NCBI GenBank assembly: GCA_904066235.2
Contig: CAJFCV020000003.1
Span: 4,216,001 to 4,280,000, forward strand
Direction: 5' to 3'
Source: Bursaphelenchus xylophilus
Taxonomy: Eukaryota; Nematoda; Chromadorea; Rhabditida; Aphelenchoididae
Length of the DNA stretch: 64,000 bases
The notes beneath the pieces were generated by a model. That model was not told where the DNA came from. It did not search any database and saw nothing but the letters and a program-made list of their open reading frames with translations. Shown one piece after another: positions 34,187-43,511 of this stretch. Every line of letters begins with the position of its first letter. Position 1 is the stretch's first letter. The position numbers were made by a program, and so were the translations under genes.

Positions 34187-34507
34187 TTGTACAAGTTCAA
34201 AATAGAGTTATGGATACGAGGAGATTACATAGTTTTACAGATTTTTAGGAAAGTTATTTTATAACCAGTGCCATTTTGCAACTTTTCAATCTAAGTCACT
34301 TTTTGAAATTGTGTAAATAAAAACTTTGTTCCAGATTTTTGATGTCATGTTGTACTTGATTTTCTGGTAATTTATGATGTGAAAGTATGCGAACATGTTT
34401 TTTTAGAGACAGAAGAAACTGTTTTTGCCGAAGCTAAGGCTTAATTTTTTAAAATTTTCACCCCTTGTAAGAAGACGCTCAAAATGTTTTCTCTGTTCAT
34501 AATCTAA

Positions 34508-35267
34508 CAAGGAAAGTCACTTAAGTCACGGATCGATTTTTTAAAACGACTGTTACAGCGATGGGGAGGGTAGGGCGGAGATATCAAATCTGAAAACCGC
34601 TACCTCCACCGGTCTCTGGGAGCCGAGATAATCGACCAAAAAGGTTTGACCAAAAAAAGTTGCTCCGAGTAGTCCGCTGTTCCGAAAGGAAGAGGAAAGG
34701 GAACCGAGTGGTCCGGTGGTCTGGAAGCGCGCTTCCAGGCCTTGACCTTTTCAGGTTCGAATCCGCATGGTTCAAATAATTTATTAAACTTTTCCTGTAA
34801 TCCAGTAAATTTACCGGTAAGATAAAATTTTTGATTTTTTGCATATCTTACTCTAAAATTTCGGAGTAATAATTTGAATGCGAGTTCTAAACGATTTGAA
34901 TTTTCAAGATTAAAAATTTACCGTAAAATAGGCATAAAATATAAAAATAAATTGCGTTCATTTGCTGGATCACAGCAACTGTCTTATAGATTTTTCACAA
35001 GTTCGAGACTCGCGCGGATTCGAACCTGAAAAGGTGAAGGCCCGGAAGCGCGCTTCCAGACCACCGGACCATTCGGTTCGCTGCCTTTTCTTCTTTCGGA
35101 AGGAAGAAATGTTCGGAGGAATTTGGTCAAACTTTTTGGTCGATTATCTCGGCTCCCAGAGGCCGGTGGAGGTAGCGGTTTTCAGATTTGATATCTCCGC
35201 TCTACCCTCCCCATCGCTATAACAGTCGTTTTACAAAATCGATCCGTGATTTAAATGACTTCCCTTG
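34508..35267. mobile_element. 760-bp inverted-repeat element with tRNA-like units (TAA-flanked)
   Basis: The ends read CAAGGAAAGT and CTTCCCTTG, the same terminus as the elements at 5112 and 60173, and the flanks are TAA on both sides (34505-34507 and 35268-35270). Arms of about 260 bp (34508-34765 and 35020-35267) are inverted copies with scattered mismatches. Each arm holds a tRNA-like sequence with a B box (GGTTCGAATCC). The inside differs from the 571-bp elements, so this is a second subfamily. No protein is encoded. Confidence 0.75.
34701..34773 (+). pseudogene. tRNA-like Pol III unit in the left arm
   Basis: GAACC at 34701 pairs with GGTTC at 34769-34773 as a short acceptor stem. TGGTCCGGTGG resembles an A box, a hairpin CTGGA...TCCAG sits at the anticodon arm, a long variable region follows, and AGGTTCGAATCC is a perfect B box. 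The T stem pairs badly. A mirrored, slightly different copy is in the right arm (about 35020-35090, minus strand). It is likely a class-II-like tRNA derivative, not a functional tRNA. Confidence 0.5.
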
Positions 35268-35347
35268 TAAGCGTCCCTGCTCGGAAAGCTAACTCTCCAA
35301 AGACATCTCGCGTATGATCGGCTGGACTATTATATTTATTTTTTGTT

Positions 35348-36773
35348 ATGTCGACGCTAAAACGATCACATTCAACAATTATCACCTCTGGAGGCGAATT
35401 CCTTACTGCCGTAAGTTAGAATTTTTACAGTTTGAAGGATTTGGCCAGTATAATGCACGTCAAAACTTTGGAACAGGCTATTTTTCGATGCTGCTAGGAG
35501 TCAGAATTCCAATGACATATTTATTTTCATCGATAGACTCCTACTATGCTCTAAATTTGAGACAAGTTTTGTAAAATGTTTTTTAGCAACAACAATCAGC
35601 AAAGTACATCCTGACGAAGCTCCCGGTAGAGGTGAGTCTTTCAAAAATTTGCGCACGGTGCAAAAAACGCAAAATCCAACGTGGGCCGCGACAAAGTCTA
35701 CATACAGTCCCGACAATTAAAAGTGAAGTCTCGATTCTGAGTCCGGTATTGCCCTGAGGCATAAGGTGTTCCCCAGGCTTCTTCGGTACCTAAGGCCAAG
35801 TCGCCTCCTCCTTTTTCGTGAACTTTTTATTTTTAATTATAATTTTAAAAAGTCCTTCTTTCAGTTTGTTGTGTACTGGCCTTTTTTCTAGGTGAAAGAC
35901 AAAATTTTCGACAAAACCCCGCTTCCATTTTTAAACGACCGATTAGATCCCCAGTGCAGTCGAAATACAACAAGATTCGAGCGGGCTTGCCGTAGCAATA
36001 ACATCGCGCCAAAAAATGGGAAGAACACATCATGGTACTGCGAATTTAAACGGTAGGAATTACAGGGCGAACCAAAATAACGGAGACAGCATTTTAAGGC
36101 TCCTATCGCAAAAGCCAGGTGTTAGAGAAACACAAGCGCATTAATAATATATGTATTACTATCCTAACGTGGTATTACAGTATAAATAAAGAGTTACTAA
36201 TGAAGTTTAATAAGTCGCAGAAAAAACGGGAAATATTTGCTCTCCGTTATTTTGGGTGACGCTGTTGCAGCAAAGGTAGAGCACGTTTTCAGATTCCTTT
36301 CTTCCTTGAAAGATATGTGCCTTTATGAAGAGCCCGGTGTAGAAAGTCTCATTTGGAACAATGCAAAACGGGGATTCCCTATTACTGGTGCAAACTTGTG
36401 TTACAAGGATTATTGTGCAGAACTGCTGTTTGAGACCGCGTTCGTGAGGAGAAGAATTCATCTAACTTTGAAAAGGCCAAGCAATCAACGACGTGGATTT
36501 GATCGAAAAACATTCGTTTTGAACTGTGAATGCGAAAGAAAAGATGGTTTGTTAGAGTTAAGGTTTGAGCTAGGAAATCCACACGACTTGATGATGCAAG
36601 ACCACGAACAATTTGATAGCTATCATATATGGCTCGGGACTTCTAAATCTCTTTGCACGGGTCCATCCCAACCCAGCAGATTCTGTCCAAAATCGATTTT
36701 GTACAGAATCCGCCGTAATCGAGTCCAGGTATCAAACAAATTTCCTCAGTTTTATCCAGGACACAGAATTTAA
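35348..36773 (+). CDS. Orphan protein, possible N-terminal F-box
   Basis: Exons 35348-35410, 35587-35631, 35892-36052 and 36293-36773 join in frame to 249 residues. The segment LTKLPVEVKDKIFDKTPLPF has the Leu-Pro...Ile-Phe pattern of an F-box start, which in nematodes is often degenerate. The rest is cysteine-containing with no family I recognise (e.g. GANLCYKDYCAELLFETAF, FVLNCECERKDGLLELRFEL). An alternative start at 35314 in another frame would give a signal peptide (MIGWTIIFIFCYVDA) but breaks phase at the next junction. Intron 3 is almost entirely a small inverted-repeat element. Confidence 0.5.
36063..36264. repeat. Small TIR element filling intron 3 of the F-box-like gene
   Basis: CAGGGCGAACCAAAATAACG at 36063 is mirrored by TTATTTTGGGTGACGCTG ending at 36264 (about 27-bp imperfect termini). 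TA precedes the left end; TT follows the right. The element is 202 bp, inside an intron of 240 bp (36053-36292). Confidence 0.55.
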
Positions 36774-36866
36774 AAAAAAATCTAACGAATAGACCATGTT
36801 CGACCATATTCGTTCAACGAATGGAGTCAGTCCATTTTTTTGGACAATTTTCACAATTTCCAAGGC

Positions 36867-37006
36867 TTGGACTAAAATCGGCGTTTTTTGTCCAAGCAGA
36901 AAATTTCTGATTTTGGACTAAAATCGGCGTTTTTGGTCCAAGCAGAAAATTTCAGAACTTGGACTAAAATCGCCGATTTTGGTCCAAAAAGGAAATTTCT
37001 GAAATA
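36867..37006 (+). repeat. Short tandem array, three units of 46 bp
   Basis: TTGGACTAAAATCGGCG recurs at 36867, 36913 and 36959 (third unit with small changes), each followed by GGTCCAAGCAGAAAATTTC-like sequence. Each unit is itself partly palindromic (TTGGAC...GTCCAA). It lies between two weakly conserved genes. Confidence 0.75.
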
Positions 37007-37196
37007 ACAGATTGGACATTTTCTCGGCTTCTTTACTTCTCTGCCTTACTATAGCCCTGCTCTTTTTTAACGTCTGAGCATGGAGAAAACTCAAATAAAT
37101 TTTAACTAATCAAGTAATTACGGCGTGTACAACACCATTTGAACTGAAAATATAAAGAATAAGTCAAAGCAACAACAAAATTTATTAAGACGTCTT

Positions 37197-38296
37197 CTAT
37201 TGATTATCAGATGGATCGAAAATACGATTGGGGCGATAACGACGACCATAGCTTGATTGGGTTCCAGCAGAAGACTCTGGGCGGGAAGCTCGGCTGGTCG
37301 ATGGTAAGTCCTCCAATCGGACTTCGCGGGTCGAAACTGCGGGAGGACGACAATCACCTTGGGAGGGCAGATCCTGTTCAAAATTTGGAAGGTCGACGGG
37401 AAGATTCCGGGCCTCATCAATGTCAGTCCCATCGTCATTGTTGTCCCCACTGTCAGCCTCATTGTTATTGTTGACCTCATTATCAGTCCCGTGGCCATCC
37501 TCACCGATTACGGCATCTCCGTTGAAGCCAAATGACAACTGACCGTCGGGAAACTCGCCGTTTAGGAAAAACTTGAGAATATTATTATAATAGACCGCAT
37601 GACTCACTTGAACCGCTTGTGCTTGAAGGGTGACAAGATTTCTAAAATCATTCAAAAGCACATTGTTCGGATCCCGCAAAACCGGAGCCAGAAGAGCAAG
37701 AGGACGACATTTTCCGTTTATCTGACGACATAATTCCTCAAAATCCACAGGATTCAATGTCTTCGCTTCCTGCAAGTAGTTGAACAATGACCTGTAGACG
37801 TCTTCTCCCAGAACCTCAATAATAGTTGCTCCATAGTGTTGAAGACGATCTTCCGACTTTTTTACATCAAATGCCGTCTGAACGGGTGCCGGGAGGACAA
37901 GGCCTGTCTAAACAATTGGGTATTTAAACGAAATGAATCTTACCGGGGCGATGAGACGACTGTCCGATGAAGCATCAAGTGTAGGATAGCGTAAATCTTC
38001 CGCTCTTGCATCGTATGAGGAAGTTGATTCTGTTCAAAGATGATGTCTGCAGGGGAGAACAAGAACGGGCACCGGAGAGAACAACAATACAATCCGTTTT
38101 CGCTGAAAATGTGGTGGAGTGGGACAAAACTCTTCGGTTTGACCTTGTACTTCTCTCGGTAATACGCCAACTGCATCTCGACTTCTAAAACAGAAACGTG
38201 AAAAAATTGGAAAACAAACCTCGGGGTGAACGCATAAATGACAAGCCAGTCCTCCGTTTCGTACAGCACTGTGATGAACCGTGTGTTTTTCGTCGT
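37197..38296 (-). CDS. Unknown protein, two-exon minus-strand model with frame conflict
   Basis: The downstream exon 37907-37197 codes 236 residues (VFNYLQ-like helical region, LAPVLRDPNNVLLNDFRNLV, then an Asn/Asp-rich stretch and a Ser/Arg tail ending IFDPSDNQ). The upstream exon 38296-37944 codes about 117 residues (VLYETEDWLVIYAFTPR, KSFVPLHHIFSENGLYCC, QLPHTMQERKIYAILHLMLH). Donor GTAAGA and acceptor TTGTTTAG are good, but the phases disagree by one base: the upstream exon leaves phase 2 and the downstream exon needs phase 0. Either one exon is mis-assigned, a base is wrong, or the gene is frameshifted. I recognise no family. The 5' end is not found. Confidence 0.4.
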
Positions 38297-38798
38297 CTAG
38301 CAGAACAATTCTTCTATGTTTTGGAGGAGAATCGCCGCAGTATATGGTATCAGGAAACTTATGGAGGTAATGTTTTCCCAACGACAGACAATGAATGGGG
38401 CAATTTAGTAATGTACTACTTTTTTTATTTATTATTATAAGTAGTATTGTTAAAACGAATTTCTCTTGAAGAATAATGAATTTAGGGGAAATGGATGATG
38501 TTGATTTCAAAAAAGCCGTATTAATTTTTTTTAATTAATACTTTTGCTTAAGTACTGCTGTAAATTAGTAATTTTTGACTTCTTTCAATGAATAGTGAAT
38601 TCATATGTAGATTATTGCTTTTAAATCAAAATCATTTTTTATGACAGCTATGTCTAATTTCAACAACATTTTTTTCATTTTTCAGCGCCCCTTTACCTCA
38701 TGCATAGAGACACAAACCAAACCAAATTCACTTTGCATCGTCGCCAATATTATTCCTTCCGTTCAGTCCCACAGAGGAAGCGCAGGAACACCAATTAA
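38192..38798 (+). CDS. Possible plus-strand exons antisense to the previous model
   Basis: An open stretch to a donor at 38367 (GGAG|GTAATG) and an exon 38686-38798 after TTTTTCAG join in frame as VFRRLAEQFFYVLEENRRS...QETYG/APLYLMHRDTNQTKFTLHRR...RKRRNTN and stop. The protein-like look and clean junction argue for a gene, but no start or upstream exon fits and it overlaps the minus-strand model. The two cannot both be ordinary coding sequence over the overlap unless they are genuinely antisense. Confidence 0.25.
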
Positions 38799-39895
38799 AA
38801 GTACTGGCGTTGTTTTTAAAACGACTTTTACCATCGATCTTTTGTTTTGGACAAGCGAATATTATTGTCAGAAGAGAGATTTTTACAGATTGAAAGATGG
38901 CCCGGACATTCCAAAAAACAACTGCCTCAGAATTTTTTGATCTTTTACATAGTCGTTGTACCAGAATAAATTAACATCAGCGCAAATGTTTAGTTTCAAA
39001 AATAACCGTAGATAAGATCGAACACAAAAATTGGAAAACCATTTTGGCTCATTTGGCCGTCAATTCGTTGAAAAACACGCTGAATTTTGGTTTTACACAT
39101 GTCCGAAGATACGATAGAGTTGGTCTGTCGAAAGTGGAGAAGAGTGGAAAGCTCGTAAAATATTGTTCTCATTCCTTAATTCTCTTTTTCTCTCTTGAAC
39201 TGATCGCAAATAAATTCCCTGATGTTATGGTTAGAAGTTTATTACACTGTCGGTAACTTATAAAAATAATGACCATGTTCGTGTGGAATAATTGGGGGGT
39301 CTATACAATGATAACATCAGGGGAACCAGTAATGATTATCGAAGGAAACAACGTCTACTCAGACCGGTAAACACGTCTACGGAGAGTCTAGGCAACTATG
39401 AGAGGTGCAGAGAAAAAAATAAGACTTTCAAAAACAAAAACTAAACAGGTGAGTGAAACAAGCCGAAAACAGTAATATATTTGACAATAGGTACAATAAA
39501 CGAGCATTCAACATAATCTCGGAGAACATTAGCAAACAGTAGTCAAATTGCAAACATTTTTAAATAGTAATACTCAACTTTTTTGAACCATTTTGAGCAA
39601 ATTACTACTAAAAATCAAGTACTATTTAGGAAACAAAAGAAATAAATGCAATTTCAACGGGAGTGGGACAAAAGTTGAATCAAAATTTCGTATATAACGC
39701 AACCAAGTAACTATAACATCAAGATTTCCCAAAAACTATAACTATCAACAATTGTTCACTCCACACAAAAAACGAGTAAAAAAAGATTTACAAGTCAGAA
39801 ATAAATCGAGTCAACCAAAATATAATAACAAACATACCATAACAACTGTACAATACTCTCAAACCGAGAAAAACTATTCTAAAGTAAGACCATGA
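38799..39895. other. Gene-poor stretch between unknown gene and daf-4
   Basis: A second open frame continues to 38940 in another phase (STGVVFKTTFTIDLLFWTSE...) but I could not place it in a gene. From 38940 to 39895 the sequence is AT-rich with no supported exon. A 12-bp inverted pair (CCCTGATGTTAT near 39217, ATAACATCAGGG near 39309) is present. Confidence 0.35.
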
Positions 39896-42680
39896 TCAAG
39901 GATTATAGACCGGGTTGTAGCCAGTCACCGAGGACGTCGACGTGGATGGAGTGTCCGCCATCCGGATGAGTTGTTCGAGAGGGATCGTCGTCCCCGTGCC
40001 CGAGGGCACGCCCAGAGATGACTCTGTTCTCGTTGTCCCATCGAGCGAATGAACGGAGCCACAGGGAGTGGGGCCGGCTTCGATCATATGGCCATCGATC
40101 GGACATCGGCCCAGCGCAACGTCGTGCAGGTGAACCATTCGATCTCGGGCGCAGCTCGAGGTGATTCGACCGTCAGGTTCATTGTCCCACATGTCCTGCA
40201 TTGTTTTTAGAATCCTCGACGTAATCGGGTTCTCGTAGAGGGTACAGCGGGATTGTGGGCGGCATTTCTTCATTACCACCAGATCCCTCATTGTGCCCAG
40301 AGTTGGGGTCTTGCCAATCTCCAGTTCATACGGCAAGAAGTAGACGGGAAGGGGCTCTGAAACGAGGACAATACCAAAATTGATGCAGTTTCTCATAAAT
40401 AGTAAGTCTATTCAGGCCGGGTACGCATAGAAATAAGCTTTATTCAACCCTCTCTTAAAGAAAAACATCAAACTCAGACCTAATTTATATTGCCCATAAG
40501 ACCCATTCCCAATACTTCACAAAAAACTAATCTTTCCCCCCAAAAAACGAAAACTTTGGCGCTTTTTGAATTCAGCGTTTCCCTGTGCTCTTAAATCTCC
40601 TGTAAAACCCCCAACTTACCATCAGGATGCTCTGGAACCACCGTTCTTGAAGCCACTTCCCAAATGACCAAGGCAGCCGCGTACACGTCAATTTGCTGGA
40701 AAGCGAATCCAGTGAACTCGGTGGCTCCTTCCAACACCTCCGGAGACATGTAACGTCTAGTTCCGACTTGACTTTGATTCTCGTCCGTCGACATTCGACC
40801 GTTTTCACACTTGATGGACAAGGAGAAATCACCGATAACCGCCGTCAAATCTGCCTTCAGAAGGACGTTCTTTGATTTGAAATCACTGAAAATAAACGAC
40901 ATAGAAAACAAAGAGTCACGATTTGCATTTCTGACCAAAAAAATAAGAAAATAAAAAACAAAAAAATAAAGATATTACCCATAATGTAAACTGATAAAAT
41001 TTTGAATATCTCGCTTACCGATGAACAACAGTTGGCTTCAGCTCTCCCTCGAAGAAGAACTCCTCGTGCAGAAAGGACAGTCCATTAAGCATCGTCGACA
41101 AGATCTTGGTAGCTTCTTGCACATTCGCCACATTACTCTAAAAACCAATAATCAAACTGGAAATAACTCACCTCCAAAAAGTCAAAGATACTTCCCAACG
41201 GATAATACCGGATGACAAACCAGTACTGCGCATTGTGTTTGAATGAAGCTAGGAACGTCGCCATATTCTCGTGCTTCCGGACAGCTTTGATGGAATAAAC
41301 TTCCTGTTCATTTAGCCAACAGTCACTGTCTCCATTGTGATAAACCTTCAACACTACCGAAGCGTCCGCAACCTCAGCTCTGTAGAGCTCCGAGAAATGG
41401 CCGGAGGAAATCAAAACAGTAGAGGTCATCTAAAAAGATTTTAGGTACCCAGAGGTCAAGTATAATATAACTTCACCACCAAATGCCTTGTTCTATCCAT
41501 AACAAAAATTTTCTTACATTTTGAAGGGTTGATTGTCTCAGATCATTGGCTTTATGTCCAAGAAGGGCAGTTCCCTCAGTTGTAATCTCCACGGTCCCTT
41601 CACTATGAATGTCCTCGGGAGCGTATGGTTCCAATTTAATGGTCGTCTTCCGCCTCTTCTGTTTCCTGTAGATCCAAACAGCAAAGCAAAGGCCGAAAAG
41701 GAAGAGGATGATCAGCAAAAGAATTGCGGAGACCGCGAAGAAATCAGTGCTCAGAAGAAGTCGACTCAACCAGTGGACATTGTCGAAAAACATGAGTTTT
41801 GGGTCATCTAAAGGTCAAAAGATAAAAACCAAAGATAACAAACTCACTGTGTATACGGGTCTTCGGTAACACGTCCGAATAAAAGGTGAGATTCTGGTTG
41901 CAATTATGTGTCCTACAACAACAGAATTTCGCGGCTCGTCCTTGTGCGCCCGTCTTCCTGGTACTGGCAACACATTCATCGTGTTCCTCGCACTCCCTCA
42001 GCTCCGATTCGTCTTGGCTCCAACAACCTTTGAGCATCGCCGACTCCTGAGGGATCGTTTTATTCGCCGAAGAGGACATCTCTGTGGTGTTATATACAAA
42101 AACAGCCATACATCCGAGACGATGCGAACGTCGCTCTTGGTAACATTTCTTCGGCTTTGTACAATCTGCTTCTGACCCTTTGCAAGTTGTATTCAGCGCC
42201 TAAAAATGGTAAATTATATTATTTTCTTCTTGAACATCAATTGCTAGATCTAAAAAACAAAAACAAATGAAAAAATCTTACATCGCAGTAAATGTAGGGC
42301 ATCCCATGCTCGTCTAGATTATAATTTACACCTTCGATTCCGTGAACTTCCACGTAATGGGGAACCCGACGAATCGTCCCATTCATATTCAAAAAGGCTT
42401 TGATGTTGCTGTCATCATCCTCTTCCTCAAAACAGATGATGAATGGGAGACTCAGAAAGAGTAGCAGCCAAATCATTGCCAATCTTCTGAAAGAAAGTTT
42501 ACATTTAACTTTTTATAAATGATATTGCAGTTGTTTTAAGATTTTAAGACTCTTGTTTAAGACCGGAAAACAAGCGAAAGATCGATGTTCTTTTAGTTTT
42601 CGAACACCTTGTTATCTCCAGACTAAATTTACTATCAAAAAACCACAAAGAACTTACCTCAAACTTGATGGTCTAGTCAT
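39896..42680 (-). CDS. daf-4: TGF-beta superfamily type II receptor kinase (DAF-4 type)
   Basis: Eight exons (42680-42658, 42486-42282, 42199-41848, 41807-41518, 41429-41172, 41137-41019, 40885-40620, 40356-39896) keep frame: 657 residues. Order: signal peptide (MIWLLLFLSLPFIICF); Cys-rich ectodomain ending in the receptor signature CCCRTHNCN; one TM segment (AILLLIILFLFGLCFAVWIY); juxtamembrane region; kinase domain. Seen in the kinase: a weak Gly loop (SSGHFSELY), VLK lysine, HRDFKSKN catalytic loop, VGTRRYMSPEVLE, and the C-lobe MWDNEPDGRITSSC block. The Mg-binding motif reads GDFSLS, not DFG. Nematodes have one type II receptor, DAF-4, serving dauer and body-size pathways by phosphorylating type I receptors. 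It is divergent from mdt-1.1. Confidence 0.92.
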
Positions 42681-43511
42681 ATTATCGGCATTGCAAAGAA
42701 CTGATTAAACTTGAATTGGTTCGGCGTGGTCACGACAAAGTGTAAGAGTCTGAAAGAAGCCGGATCTTAATCAATCCTTCAAAACCCAATTACATCCCAA
42801 ATACTTGGAATCCCGAGTCCAAAAACAGATTCTTCTGAAATCGCTCGAAAAAATGTTGATGGAAAGGCAGCCGGAAAAAGGAAAGCCGAACGTATTAGGC
42901 TCACTGGTCACACCACATGCCGTGCGCATAGACGCACCGTTTCGTCTCGCTAGTATGCGCACCTTCCTTTTTAGATATAAAAAACAATAAAACTCTTCCT
43001 TACCCCCTTGCACCCACATTTCTATTGCTCCTATCGGCCCTATAGACGCACATCTTGTCCGAAAATTCCCTCCAGTACCTTCTGTGTGGTCTCTCTTCGG
43101 GTTTGTCAATCTCTCGGATCTTACACACGATTCGTGAGTGACGGGGAAACACTTGACCCAAAAGAGCTCGTTTCCGGAGAGACAGTTGACTTATATTTAT
43201 TGCGGCTGAAAATTATGTTCGTAGTCGACTAGTCGATATCCAACGCCCAATTGAAGTGTAACAAAGGTTGAAGGGACGTTTTGAATGTTGGCATTGACTT
43301 GTTTATAGTAATTGTAAGTTGTTTAGTTAATATTTTTTTGTGTTTTAGGAGAGAAGAAAAGATATTTTTGCAAAACGTCCCTTGATCCCTTGAGTTTGAA
43401 GAGTAAAACGAAAGCAGTAAAACGAAAGAAAATTTTTTGTGATTCCATATTTATCGCAAATTAAATTTGAAGTATGACGTTTTTAACCTTGATCTGCTTT
43501 TAGACATTGGA
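42681..43511. promoter_or_regulatory. Divergent spacer, daf-4 / mdt-1.1
   Basis: About 830 bp hold the 5' ends of both genes. A 13-bp inverted pair (AAGGGACGTTTTG near 43271, CAAAACGTCCCTT near 43372) spans about 115 bp. An acceptor-like CTTTTAG ends at 43503, eight bases before the Mediator start codon, as expected for SL trans-splicing. Confidence 0.45.
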
